DNA from: Ricinus communis
Taxonomy: Eukaryota > Streptophyta > Magnoliopsida > Malpighiales > Euphorbiaceae
Length of the DNA stretch: 64,000 bases
Assembly (NCBI RefSeq): GCF_019578655.1
Contig: NC_063261.1
Location: 868,001 to 932,000, forward strand
Direction: 5' to 3'
A model generated the notes under the pieces. It saw nothing but the letters and a program-made list of their open reading frames with translations, did no database searches and was not told where the DNA came from. The first letter of the stretch is position 1. Every line of letters begins with the position of its first letter. This document shows positions 35,714 to 46,444 of the stretch, piece by piece. The translations under genes were made by a program, and so were the position numbers.

Positions 35714-36963
35714 TAGGGCTGAGCACGGATCAGTCCAATTCGGTTATCTATAAATCACCAGTACCATACCAAACTTCGGTTCTTTTAAAATTGAAGATAC
35801 CAGTAGCGTACCAAGCATAAAAGGGTCCGTACTATATTGTATCAATTTTTATGGTTAAATACAGTTCGCTTCGGTGCTATTTTCGATTTTAAAAAATTTA
35901 AAAAATATAACTTTAATCTCATCTTTAATCAAATACATTTAGAAAAGATATGATTACCAACCTAAAGAAAGTAGCATGAAAATCTAAATTAGAATTTCAA
36001 TCACATTCTTAAACAACCTGTTTTGCAATTCAGTCACTTGCAGATGGCAATCATTAAAATAAAATATTTTTCACAGCTGCAGCCAACAATCTATCCATCA
36101 AAAATAAAAATAAAAATATATATAAAAAAGAAAAGTACTCGGGACTGAGCAACGACGACGCAGTTTTGGGAAGAGAGAGCGATAAAGAGAAAGACGTCTA
36201 TGCGAGCCAATTCTTGCTTCTGCCTTTCTGCGAGCCAATTATGCATGGCGTTAAAGAGAAAGACGTCTAGGCGAGCCAATTTCTTTCTTCTTCCTTTTGA
36301 TTTTCTGTCTAGAAATTTGCCTTAGAGATTTTATCTTTCTGAATTGAAAATTGAAAGCTGCGGCGGCGTGTTCTAAAGAGGATGACGTCTACGCGAACGA
36401 ATTTCTTCCTTCTTCCTTTTGATTTTTTAACTAGAAATTTGCCTTAGGGATTTTGTCTTTCTAAATTGCAAAATGGGAAGTCGGCGGTGTGTTCTAAAGA
36501 GGAAGACAATGTGTTCAAATTGTTAGGTGTAGGCTTGTAGTATGTGGTAAGAAAAGGTATTAGGGTTAAGTTAGTAGATAGTAAATTATAAATTTAGTGT
36601 TAGAATAATATCAGTATACTATATGAAATATTAATATATAACTTATATTTTTTTATAGAGTATAAAGTATTTTATAATATTATAGTTATTTTTAATAGGT
36701 ATTATTTATGTAATATAAATAATTATTAATAAATATATATAAAAAATTTGGTTCTACGGTTTGGTCCGGATTAGTACAAGACGGATCGGTTCTGGTACGG
36801 TTATGGTACGGTTTTTACAAAGAACTAGTACTATACCGTAATAGAAAAAAAATTTGGATCAGTTTAATTCGGTTATAAAAAATCTCGGTTATTTCGGTGC
36901 TGGTATTTTTCGGTACGGTTATTCGGTTCAGGTGGGAATCACCGAGATCCATGCTTAGCCCTA
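35714..36963. mobile_element. Non-autonomous hAT-type element (1250 bp)
   Basis: The ends are TAGGGCTGAGCACGGATC and the inverted GATCCATGCTTAGCCCTA. The flanking 8-bp duplication is GCAGTATC (35706-35713) and ACAGTATC (36964-36971), one mismatch. The subterminal parts hold many TTCGGTT / GGTACGG words. 8-bp TSDs and TAGGG-type ends fit the hAT superfamily. No transposase is encoded. Its middle has a tandem duplication (36262-36505) unlike its AT-rich surroundings. Confidence 0.85.
36262..36505. repeat. Tandem duplication of about 122 bp in the hAT-type element
   Basis: Two diverged units start GACGTCTAGGCGAGCCAATT (36262) and GACGTCTACGCGAACGAATT (36384). Both continue with TTCTTCCTTTTGATTTT, AGAAATTTGCCTTAG and GTGTTCTAAAGAGGA. 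A partial third copy lies upstream at 36191-36240. It looks like captured 5'-leader-type sequence, which is speculative. Confidence 0.75.
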
Positions 36964-36971
36964 ACAGTATC

Positions 36972-37462
36972 CACAACTTTCAAATGACTAAATGTCCACA
37001 CCTAAGGACATATTCTCCTAAGTGCTAAAACCAAAAAACGACACCATTTCATATGCTAAAGAAAATTATTATTTCTTACTAACAATTACTGACGGTTTAA
37101 AATTTCTCGCTAAATGTGCAGTATAGTTACTGCACAATTACTAACGATATGGAACCCGTCACTAAATGTTATGAAATTTGAAACGTCAGTAATTGTTAGT
37201 AAAAATAATTATTTTATTGTTTCTAAGGGTTATCAACCCCTTGTTTTAGTTGGCAATATACTGTAGCAAAATTGTCGATAAATTGTTGTTATTTTTGGCA
37301 CCAACATATGGCGTCGTATTTAGCGATGATTTTGTAGTCGTCGGTAATGTACCATTACTAAACCGTTGATAATTCTATTGGTAAGACGTTTAAGAAAATT
37401 TATAAAAAACATCAGTGAACAGTCGGTAAATTTGGTCAGTAACCTGTTATTTTCTTGTAGTG
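36972..37462. repeat. CACTA right subterminal repeat region
   Basis: AT-rich, gene-free. Words such as GTCGGTAAAT, TTACTGACG and ACTAACAATTAC echo the left subterminal repeats. It ends TTTTCTTGTAGTG at the element terminus. Confidence 0.8.
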
Positions 37463-40046
37463 ACCTAAATGAACAAACCTCAGGTTTATACTTGGTCTTT
37501 AACAAAAATATATATGTTCTCAAAATATAAATGTGCACTGCTAAATGAAAAAGTAACATAAACAAGAGTTCGATTAAACAATAACATCTAGATATGGAAA
37601 TTAAATGATCGATCCCAATCTCATTCTAGACACATGATCCTTAAACTTAAATGGTGGCATGCCTTTTGTTAAAGGATCAACTATCATCAACTGAGTGCTA
37701 ATATGTTCTATGACAACTTTATTATCCTTAACACGATCTCGAGTGGCCAAGTACTTGATGTCGATGTATTTACTTCTACTGCCACTTTTATTATTCTTGG
37801 CCAAAAATACAGCAGTTGTATTGTCACAAAATATCTTCGATGGCCTAGATATAGTATCCATAAATCTAATCCTTGAGATAAAACTCTTCAACCTTATACC
37901 ATGTGAAGTAGCCTCTAAGTAAGAAATAAATTCTGCCTCCATGGCAAAAGTGGCAATCTAGCTTTGCTTGACACTTCTCCAAGACACAGCTCCACTAGCC
38001 AACATGATGATATAACCTGATGTAGATTTGCATGTATCAACACATCCGAAAAAATCTGCATTTGAATATCCAACCACTTCCAGACTTTTCAGTATGTCTG
38101 AACATAAACATATAATCCTTGCTCCCTTTAAGGTTCCACATAACTTTCTTTGCAACTTTCTAATGATCCAAGCTTGGATTACTTTGATATCTGCCTAACA
38201 TTTCAATAACAAAAGCTATGTCTGGCCTTCTACAAACCTGAGCATATATCAAGCTTTCAACGGCTGAAGCATAGGGAATATTTCTCATCTATTCCTTTTC
38301 CAAATTGTTCATTGGGCACTGATTCTTGTGAAACTTATCACTCTTCACAATTGGAGCTACACTTAGTGAGCAATCTTTCATCCTAAATCTCTCTAAAATC
38401 GTATTGATATAGGTACTTTGAGATAAACCTAGAACATAACGGTCTCTATTTCGATCAATCTTAATGCCAATGACACAAGATGCATCTCCCATATCCTTCA
38501 TCTAAAAATATTTAGAAAGAAATTGTTTCACCTCATATAGCAAGCCCTTGACATTGCTTGCAAGAAAAATATCTTCCACATACAAGACTGGGAAACAAGT
38601 TGTACTCCCACTAACCTTTTGATATATGCATTGATCCTTCATATTTCTCTTTAAATCAAAATGAAGATATAACCTAATGGAATTTCAAATAACACTATTG
38701 GGAGGCTTGTTTCAATCCATATATGGATTTCTTAAGCTTGCAAACTAAATACTCATGAAACCTTCTAGTTGTTTCATGTAAACCTCCTCTCTAGGTCACC
38801 ATTAAGAAATGTCGTTCTCACATCCATTTGTTGCAATTCCAAATCAAAAGATATGCAACTAATGCTAGAATTATACATAGTGACACAAGTGAAAAAGTAT
38901 CTGTATAATCAATTCCTTCTTTTGGAGTGAATCCTTTAGCAACAAGTCTCACTTGTATCTCTCAATGTTGCATAATGAGTCTTTCTTAGTTTTATAGACC
39001 CATTTACATTATATAGGCCTTTTCCCATTAGGCAACTTAATAAGATTCCAAACATTGTTGCTCTTCATGAAACTCATCTCATCCTGCATAGCATTGTACC
39101 ATAATTTTGATTTTTCGTAACTCATAGCTTGTACAAAGGTCTCAGGGTCATTTTTGGCTCCTATGTTGTGGTCAGACTCTTGTAGATATACCATATAATC
39201 ACTAAGAATAGCTTATCTCTTGGCTCTAGTAGACCTACTTAATATTGCATTAGAAGGACGTTATTCAATGTCCTCATGAGCAACTTGGTCTACAAATTCA
39301 TCAGCAGTTTATGGAATTTCCATAATGTCATTTCGAGCTTGTTGAATGGCATCAACTGGTGTTGTAATGGTTGATTGATGTTAAGGAACATTACGAATGA
39401 CAATGACTTTATTTTCTAAAGTAGATGATTGAGTATCATTCTGATCACTCTCTCAACTAATGTTTTGAGATAGATCCCTCCTACTTCAAGTCATTTTCAA
39501 TAAAAATTTTGCATTTTTTAACTCCACAAATCTTGTATGACATGATGGATAATAAAATCTATATGCTTTTGACCTTTCAACAGATTCAACGAAATACCCA
39601 CTTATGGTCCTTGGGTCCAACTTCTTTTCTTGTGGATTTATAAAATTTTATTTCACATGGGCATTCCCAATCGCATACATATTGCAAACTCAGTTTTTAC
39701 CTTTTAAATAACTCAAATGGTGTCCTTAGGACAGCCTTGGTTGGAACTCAGTTGAATATGTATATTGTTGTTTTAAGAGCTTAAATCCATAAGGACTTAG
39801 GAAGATTAGAACTAATAAGCATACATCACACCATTTCTAATAATGTTCGGTTTCTTCTTTCCGCCACACCATTTTGTTCTAGAGAACTAGGTGAGGTATA
39901 TTGTGTAAGAATCCCATTTTCTTGAAGAAACTTGGCGAATGGACCAAGTACCTGTCCACCCTCAGTATATCTACCATAATATTCACTATCTCTATCAGAC
40001 CTGACTATCTTAATTATTTTATGTCTAGATACAGATTCTGGAAGTT
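37463..40046 (-). pseudogene. Ty1/copia polyprotein fragment (integrase core, RT, RNase H), first copy
   Basis: In minus-strand order: integrase core near 40010-39850 (SDRDSEYYG, GPFAKFLQENGI, the catalytic E in NGVAERRNRT); RT N-terminus 39194-39009 (YNAMQDEMSFMKSNNVWNL, IKLPNGKRPI); RT near 38501-38289 (MKDMGDASCVIGIKIDRNRD, STYINTILERFRMKDCS); then 38155-37958 (VGYSNADFFGC, RNase H start). RNase H C-terminus is 37942-37601 (MEAEFISYLEA, IFCDNTTAVFLAKNN, HISTQLMIVDPLTKGMPP). Many frame breaks. The 5' part (gag, protease, integrase N-terminus) is missing, cut at the junction with a Tat LTR near 40046. The 3' LTR lies at 23759, displaced by the CACTA. Confidence 0.86.
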
Positions 40047-40208
40047 TTCCTTGATGATAATCACAGTTTTATTGATAATTATTTAAATTTTAAATAAACA
40101 AATTGGATATTTATCAATATTTCCTAAAATCTATCACTTTATCCAGTATTTTCTTTGAAACCCTACCTCTATAAATAGAAAGAGGTGTTTAAGGTTTCAA
40201 AGGGGAAT
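40047..40208 (+). repeat. Tat LTR, left piece (third Tat element)
   Basis: This stretch matches the Tat LTR at about 21270-21470, including the TATA box TATAAATAGA at 40170-40179. The first roughly 400 bp of the LTR are missing at the copia junction. The LTR resumes at 47476 after an Athila insertion whose TSD GGAAT ends here (40204-40208). Confidence 0.72.
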
Positions 40209-41660
40209 TGATGTGCATCATTTTATACATGTTTATATGCCCAATTACTTCCATTGTTGTGCATAATTATCTTATTTTATGCCAGAATCACCTGTGTTTT
40301 GGTTCCTTTCATATTTCAGGTGATTATCGATGGACATTATCAGTAGTTGAGGGAAATACACGCAAATATGGACCAGAATCCATCAAAATTGAGCAAGGGC
40401 TAGCATTCCAAGGTTGAGCACGGCCTGGACTCTAGCCATGCTGAACCATCAACACTTGACCCTCAAGAGTGCCATTTTGGCATAGTTTCTGACGCCACCA
40501 CAGCCTCCATCACGACCCATGGTGGCTCAGCACCGGTGAGGGCACGGCCAAGAGGAAGCCCTAAATTGCGGGACTCGACCCGTGCTGATCAGCACAGGCT
40601 TGACCACGGCCGTGCTGAGACATTTATATAGGCAAATGCGAATTATTGAGCTAGGGTTCGATTTTCTGACTTGATTTCACCCATACATGTACGAGCCATC
40701 CTTTTCCAGACTTCAATATTCGACTTTATGAGACTATTTCGCCCATTGAAGGAAGGATTACATTGGTTTAAACCTCAAATTGAAGATCAATAGTGAATTT
40801 AGAGGCATTCAAGAGGCAATTTAGGGTTCAATCAGATTTGGGAATTTAGGGCTTTTCATCTGACTTTAAGAAGAAGGGTGTACATGCTTCCGAATTGCTT
40901 TTTTGTATTTGTTCCTTACTTTGTGTTGCTTATTAGCATGAGTAGCTAGAATTGTTGTACCCATTAGGGTTCCTATGTTGTTGTATTGCTTTCAATGTTT
41001 ATGAGACTTTGATTATCAATGCTTGTTTCTTCTTGCTTTCATTATTAATGAGAAATCACATTATTCATGAGACATTGTGAGTGTGGTGTTTAGATTGTTT
41101 TTTATAATTGAGAAATTTATTTAGCAATTGGAAATTTGAATAGCAAGAACTGGTTAATGATCACTTAGAGATAAGGATGATTGACTAGCTGGATTAAGAA
41201 TTAACAAAGCTTAATAGAGGCGGATTAAAGCTTAATGCTAACTTAATAATCGATCTTTAGGAAGAGATTCCAACTTTAGGTTCTTAGGTTTGGGAATTTG
41301 GTTATTTCGATAGGGAGACTGAATTCAATTAAGAATTTATCCACGGGTAATCACAATTGGTAATCAATATAATCTCTACCTTCACTAAAATCCAACTAGC
41401 TTAGGTCCCCTTGGGTTTGCTTTTTCCTTAGATTGTTTCACGAAATCCTTCCAGACTGTCTGACATTTAGTTAATCACTTAGCTTTCATATAATCATAGG
41501 ATAACAACTTCATCGATTTATTAAGGTTAGATAACATAAGATGCTACAGTAGTTCTAGGATCACCATTTCCCGAGAATACGACCTTGATACTTGCCATTA
41601 GTGTTAGTCTGCATTGATAGGTTCACTGCCTTATATTGTAGCTATAGAAATATCCTATCA
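40209..41660 (+). repeat. Athila 5' LTR (1452 bp)
   Basis: TGATGTGCATCA ... AAATATCCTATCA. It contains the palindrome GTGCTGATCAGCAC at 40582-40595 and related GCACGGCC words at 40420-40640. The 3' LTR lacks about 430 bp corresponding to roughly 40440-40865, so this is the longer copy. Blocks near 41160-41290 match the Athila-type fragment at 10521-11611. Confidence 0.93.
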
Positions 41661-41666
41661 AGTTTT

Positions 41667-41684
41667 TGGCGCCATTGCCGGGGA
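41667..41684 (+). other. Primer binding site, tRNA-Asp type
   Basis: TGGCGCCATTGCCGGGGA lies six bases after the LTR end. Athila elements commonly use this PBS, complementary to the 3' end of tRNA-Asp. Confidence 0.88.
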
Positions 41685-41824
41685 AACTTTTATCTAAACT
41701 AAAGTGAATTTGTGTTTGTGTTAATCTAGCCATTTTTAACTTCTATCTATTCATTTTTTTATTCTTTATTATTTTATTCATTCCTGTGTTCTTTGGTTGC
41801 TGCCTTTTTTATTTCAGGTAGTTT

Positions 41825-43035
41825 ATGACCAGGCGCTCTAATCCTACTCCTGTAGACCCTCTTACTGAACCAGAGCGATCCATCCGTTTATTGAGGAAGT
41901 GCATGCAAGAAGAAGAGGAGGTGCGGATAGAGATTGAAGCCCTGTGAATAAACCAGTAGGGATGGGAGACAACCAGGCTGCAGATGAAACCAGGACAATG
42001 TACGAGTTTGCTAGACCTTCTCTTGAGGGGACACAGACGAGTATATTGCAACCACCATTGGTGGCCAATAATTTCGAAATAAATCCAAACATGATACAAA
42101 TGGTCCAAAATAGTGTATAATTTGGGGGACTACCGAGCGGGGATCCAAATGCTCACATCGCCAACTTCTTGGAGATCTGCGACACCTTCAAGATAAATGG
42201 AACAACTGATGATGCCATTCGGTTGAGGCTGTTTCCTTTTTCTTTGAGGGACCGAGTGAAAAGATGGCTGCAGTCACTCCTAGCCAACACTATTACGACA
42301 TGGAGATCATTAGTTGAGAAATTTTTATATAAGTACTTTCCTCCTGCTAAAACTGCTAGATTGAGAAATGATATATCTTCTTTTATGCAGTTCGATGATA
42401 AGAGCATGTATGATGCTTGGGAGAGGTACAAAGACTTGCTCCGATGTTGCCCGCACCACGGACTACCAGTATGGATGCAGGTCCAGACCTTCTACAACGG
42501 TTTGAACCTCGCTACTAGGCAGATGGTAGACACTGCAGCAGGCGGGCCTGAATAGTAAGACGCCAGAGCATGCACAAAATCTGATAGAGGAGATGGCCAT
42601 GAACAACTACCAGTGGCAATCCTCTAGGAGTCGGCCAGTCAAGTAGGGAGTGGTCAACCAGCTAGACTCCACAGCAGCCTTGGCAGCTCAAGTGGAACTT
42701 TTGACCAAGAAATTAGACCAGCTTCAGATGCCGGTTCATGCAGCCTAGATAAGCTACGAGTTTTATGGTGGCTCGCACTACCAACTGTAATGCGGGAGGT
42801 ATGTTTGCTTCACCTTCTAATTCTTCATCTTCTATTGTTTCTATTGACCTTGAACATGTAGACTATATGGGCAATGCACCTAGACAGTAGAAAAACCTGT
42901 ACAACAATACATATAACCCCGGTTGGCAAAATCATCCAAACTTCGTTGGAGAAATAATAATGCCCAAGGTCCACTAGGCTTTCAAAGACTGCATTAGCAG
43001 CCACCACAGCAACAGTAGGCTGGACCATCACAGCT
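41825..43035 (+). pseudogene. Athila gag
   Basis: The likely start is ATG at 41825 (MTRRSNPTPVDPLTEPERSI), which hits a TGA after 40 codons. The capsid domain is best at 42169-42555: ICDTFKINGTTDDAIRLRLF, PFSLRDRVKRWLQSL, FLYKYFPPAKTARLRNDI, YDAWERYKDLLRCCPHHGLP and VQTFYNGLNLATRQMVD. This is the Athila Retrotrans_gag pattern. 42600-43035 is degenerate: stops break a stretch matching the linker after the capsid. No CCHC knuckle was recognised. Gag is needed for particle assembly and RNA packaging. Confidence 0.88.
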
Positions 43036-43063
43036 TCCTCTACCAGCCAAGAAGAAATCTAAC

Positions 43064-44560
43064 TTGGAAGAGCTGATGATAAAGTTTATCACATCTACCG
43101 AGACGACGTTTGAGCAGACTGATAGTGCTCTTAGAAATCAGCAAGCGTCCATTCAGAACTTGGAGAGTCAGATTGGGCGAATTCCTAAGATGTTGGCTGA
43201 GAGGCAGCCAGGGACTTTTCCTAGCACTACAGAGCCTAACTCGAAGGAGCATGTGAATGCAATCATGTTGCGACCAGGTAAATTTGTTCCCAGTCCTTCT
43301 TCTATTTCTAACACTAATGCTGATGCGCAGGTAGATTCAAGCAGGAAAGTTAAAGTTACCAAGGCAAAGGAACTAGAGAAGGAAGAGGCAAAGGAGGTTC
43401 CATTAAGGGAATACCAGCCCAAAATCCCATACCCTGCTAGATTAAAGCAGGCGCAAGTCGAGCAGCAGTTTGGTAAATTCCTAGACATTTTTAAACAATT
43501 GCATATAAATTTACCTTTTGTTGAAGTTATTTTCCAGATGCCTCGGTATGCGAAGTTCTTAAAGGAGATTCTTAGCAATAAGAGGAAGTTTAAGGACTCG
43601 GCATGCATGACATTAAACGAGGAATGTTCGGCAATTTTCCAGAATAAGTTACCGGAGAAGCGACATGATCCAAGGAGTTTTACTATTCCTTGTATTATAG
43701 GTAACTTATCTGTTAATGATGCCTTAGCTGATTTAGGGGCTGTAATCAATGTAATGTCGTACAGCCTGTTTATAAAATTGGGGCTGGGAGAGACCAAACC
43801 CACTAGGATGAGTATACAAAGCTGATAGATCTGTTAAGTATCCTAGGGGTATTGCAAAGAATGTGCTGGTAAAAGTAAATAAATTTATATTTCCTGTCAA
43901 TTTTGTGATCTTAGACATGGATGGTGAGAATAGTGTACCCTTAATTTTAGGAAGACCTTTTCTTGCAACATCTAGGGCAATGATAGATGTTTGTGATGGA
44001 AAGTTAAAACTTAGGGTAGGGGATGAGACTGTCACCTTTGACTTGCATAATCCTATATGCCAGTCTTTAGATTATAATAATGTTGTGTATGTTGTTAATG
44101 TAATTGACAATGATATTAAGACACAATTGTAGGAGGTGTTAGTTGAAGACCCTCTACATGGCACTTTGCCGAGGGGAGAAAAGCATGAGCTGTCAAATGA
44201 GGAAGTGTTGGAGCAGCTTGAATTTATGTTAGCAAATGAGCCAAACAGAAATACTGATGAGTTTACTGTGATTGACAGGATAGGTGTGCAGAAGTTGAGG
44301 CCATCACTAGAGGAACTGCTAGTTCTCGATTAGATAGAGCTTCCACAGCGTCTTGATTATGCGTATATGGATGAGGATAACGGGCTATCTGTCATTCCAG
44401 CAGTAGACTTGACAATTGATGTGAGGGAAAGGACATTGACCAATTGAATAAAGTACCAAAAAGTGGTTGCTTGGAGGACTGCTAATATTCTGAGGACCCA
44501 CAACCCGATAGCTAAATCGCAGCATATGTCAAACCCGCACATGAAGGGAGTTATAACCAA
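43064..44560 (+). pseudogene. Athila protease region and truncated start of pol
   Basis: 43064-43825 has the pre-protease part (MLAERQPGTFPS, VPLREYQPKIPYPARLKQ, QMPRYAKFLKEILSNKRK) and the protease active-site region (IPCIIGNLSVNDALADLGAV, then INVMSYSLFIKLGLGETKPT). The DLGA motif is typical of Athila. 43863-44132 continues with VNFVILDMDGENSVPLILGR and PFLATSRAMIDV. 44136-44333 and about 44335-44500 are the protease-RT spacer (RPSLEELLVLD, LDYAYMDEDNGLSVIPA). RT should follow but does not. Three stops separate the pieces. Confidence 0.88.
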
Positions 44561-46409
44561 GTCCAGCTAAATGACTCGAGAACCAAAAAGAAACGCTTTT
44601 GGGAGCCATTCCCATATTTAGCTTTATGTTTTTCTTTTTATTTTATCAGTCGTTTGCATTTTTTATGGTAGTTAGAGCACTTACTTAGTGACTAAACCTA
44701 ATTATATGAATCTAGGGTTTTAATAACTTAAGTCAAATTTTTGGTGATGGGTGAAGACATACTTCCCTGTTTGATACATTCTACTTGAATTATAGTCTAA
44801 ATAAGTACATATGTGTGTTGAATGTAGGTAAGGAGTTTAGCGGTTTGAGATGTCGAAGACAAGCTTAGATTTAAGTGGTTCACTATGGTTTCCATGGGCA
44901 TTACAGGTTGGATCCCTAGGCCGTGCTGATCAGCACGGCCGGAGTCCTACCCGTGATGAGCAGGCACATGAAGAGTTTGGAAAATCAGCCGTCCACCATG
45001 GCTTCCGAGGCCAACACTAGCGGCAACATGACCAGCACGGCCATGCCCTCGCCCGTGGTGAACTAGCACATCGAGGAAGCTTCAAGGTTCAGCATGGTCC
45101 GGAGCACAAAATCGGTGATTCATCGATGATATCGAGTTTGATCTAGTAGGTTGCTTCACGGATCCTGTGCCACCACCACTGCCCCCTCCTTCAGTGCTTT
45201 CCCCTACTCCTCACCCTCTAGCTGATCCAGCTAGTGAGGATGCGCCTTCGGCAGACTACTAGCATTGACAAAAATTTATGCTCTATTTCTTTTCCTTTTC
45301 CTTATTTTCTTTCTTTATTTTTAATTTTATTTTATTTTATTTTCATTTCTTTGTGCATTTTTGTTTTATTTTATTTTCTTTCATTTTGCTTTCATGTTAT
45401 CTTATTTTAGTGGAACACTTTCCTTTGCCTTCATACTATGTACATATAATATGATCTTCACTCTTTTAATGTGCTAGCTATGTAATATACCCGATTTTAT
45501 TTTTCTAACATTGTGGACAGTGTTATACTCAAGTGTGGGGTGGGTATCTATGGTTTTATCCCTTGATTGTTTAGGCAATGATAATGGACTATTCTTAGGA
45601 TGTTAGGACCTAGGTTTTTCATGACATTTAAGCTTAGTTTATTCTTTCGTAATTAATGACTTAATTCACACACTAGTAATTGATTATCCCTCTCGATTTT
45701 TATTCTTAGAAAGTAATTTCACCGTATTCGATATGTCAATTTGGCCGGGTTAAACCGGTGTTGCTTGAGTTCCTTGCAAATTTACAACCTTCATCTTTGA
45801 ACTTTGATTATGCCAATCTCCTATACAATTTATGTGATGATTCAATTGATAAGTCTGGGAAGCAATTGCAAATTTTAGCCATTTCAAACATGAGTTTTCG
45901 AACCAAAATCTGAGCATTCATTGCAAATTGTGCTCATGATTTTTCTTGTTTGAGTGTGCGCTGTACTTAATGTTGTTTCTAGAACTTTGCTCTGTAATAC
46001 TTGTTGAGGTTACATGAACTTTTGAATACCATTAGATGATTTGAGCAACTTAGAAATACCTTTTGATTTTGGTATTCATTTATTCACAATAGTGAAGATG
46101 AGATTGATGAGCAAGCTTATGGTAAACAGGTTTTGTGCAGCTGCATTGAGGGAATTTTCTTGTTTACCTGTAAACACTATAAGTGATTTGAGAGATTCTT
46201 GTGAGGCAATGGTTCCTGGTCTTTAATGCTGAGTTGTTATAAAAGTTGTATTTCGAGACAGTATTACTATAGTTCTTCTTTGAAGGTGTATGATTTGTTT
46301 AGCTACTCAAGTTTCATTCTTTGTATGTTGAATAAGGTTAAGTTGTAAACTTTGGCATGGATTTTGAGGGGTGATTGTTGCTTGTTTATGTAATTGAGTT
46401 ATTGATTGC
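44561..46409 (+). other. Athila 3' internal region without env-like gene
   Basis: It begins with AAACGCTTTTGGGAGCCATTCC, the phrase that usually follows pol in Athila. It holds the palindrome at 44919-44940 and a proline-rich 46-codon tail at 45125-45262 (FTDPVPPPLPPPSVLSPTPH). A first CAAGTGTGGGGTGGG sits at 45531-45545. The rest (45263-46409) is AT-rich with no supported gene; the small frame at 46041-46226 is not recognised. Confidence 0.6.
44919..44940. repeat. Perfect 22-bp palindrome
   Basis: GGCCGTGCTGATCAGCACGGCC equals its own reverse complement. A 14-bp version of the same core lies in the 5' LTR at 40582-40595. It could form a cruciform or bind a dimeric protein; function unknown. 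Confidence 0.95.
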
Positions 46410-46444
46410 TTAAGGACAAGCAAAAGTTTAAGTATGGGGTGATT
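46410..46444 (+). other. Athila polypurine tract zone
   Basis: AAGGACAAGCAAAAGTTTAAG is followed by TATGGGGTGATT and leads directly into the 3' LTR. Athila elements usually read GAGGACAAGCAA..TTTAAGTGTGGGG here. The purine run AGTATGGGG is the probable priming site. Confidence 0.75.

Larger units (their letters stand above)
24313..37462. mobile_element. CACTA (En/Spm) DNA transposon, 13.15 kb with nested insertions
   Basis: The left end is CACTACAAGAATTTGACAG (24313) and the right end is the inverted ...TTTTCTTGTAGTG (37462). The 3-bp target duplication ACC flanks it (24310-24312 and 37463-37465). Both ends carry subterminal repeats of TCGGTAAATT / ACCGACAA type. Two transposase-type genes lie on the minus strand: TNPD-like (31020-34480) and TNPA-like (25100-30990). 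A foldback element and a hAT-type element sit inside. The target is the 3' untranslated part of a copia element. Confidence 0.95.

Noticed and set aside
43168..43803. 211-codon minus-strand open frame
   Set aside because: It is the antisense shadow of the Athila protease region at 43064-43825.
46041..46226. 61-codon open frame in the Athila 3' region
   Set aside because: No recognisable domain, and an isolated short frame in AT-rich element DNA.
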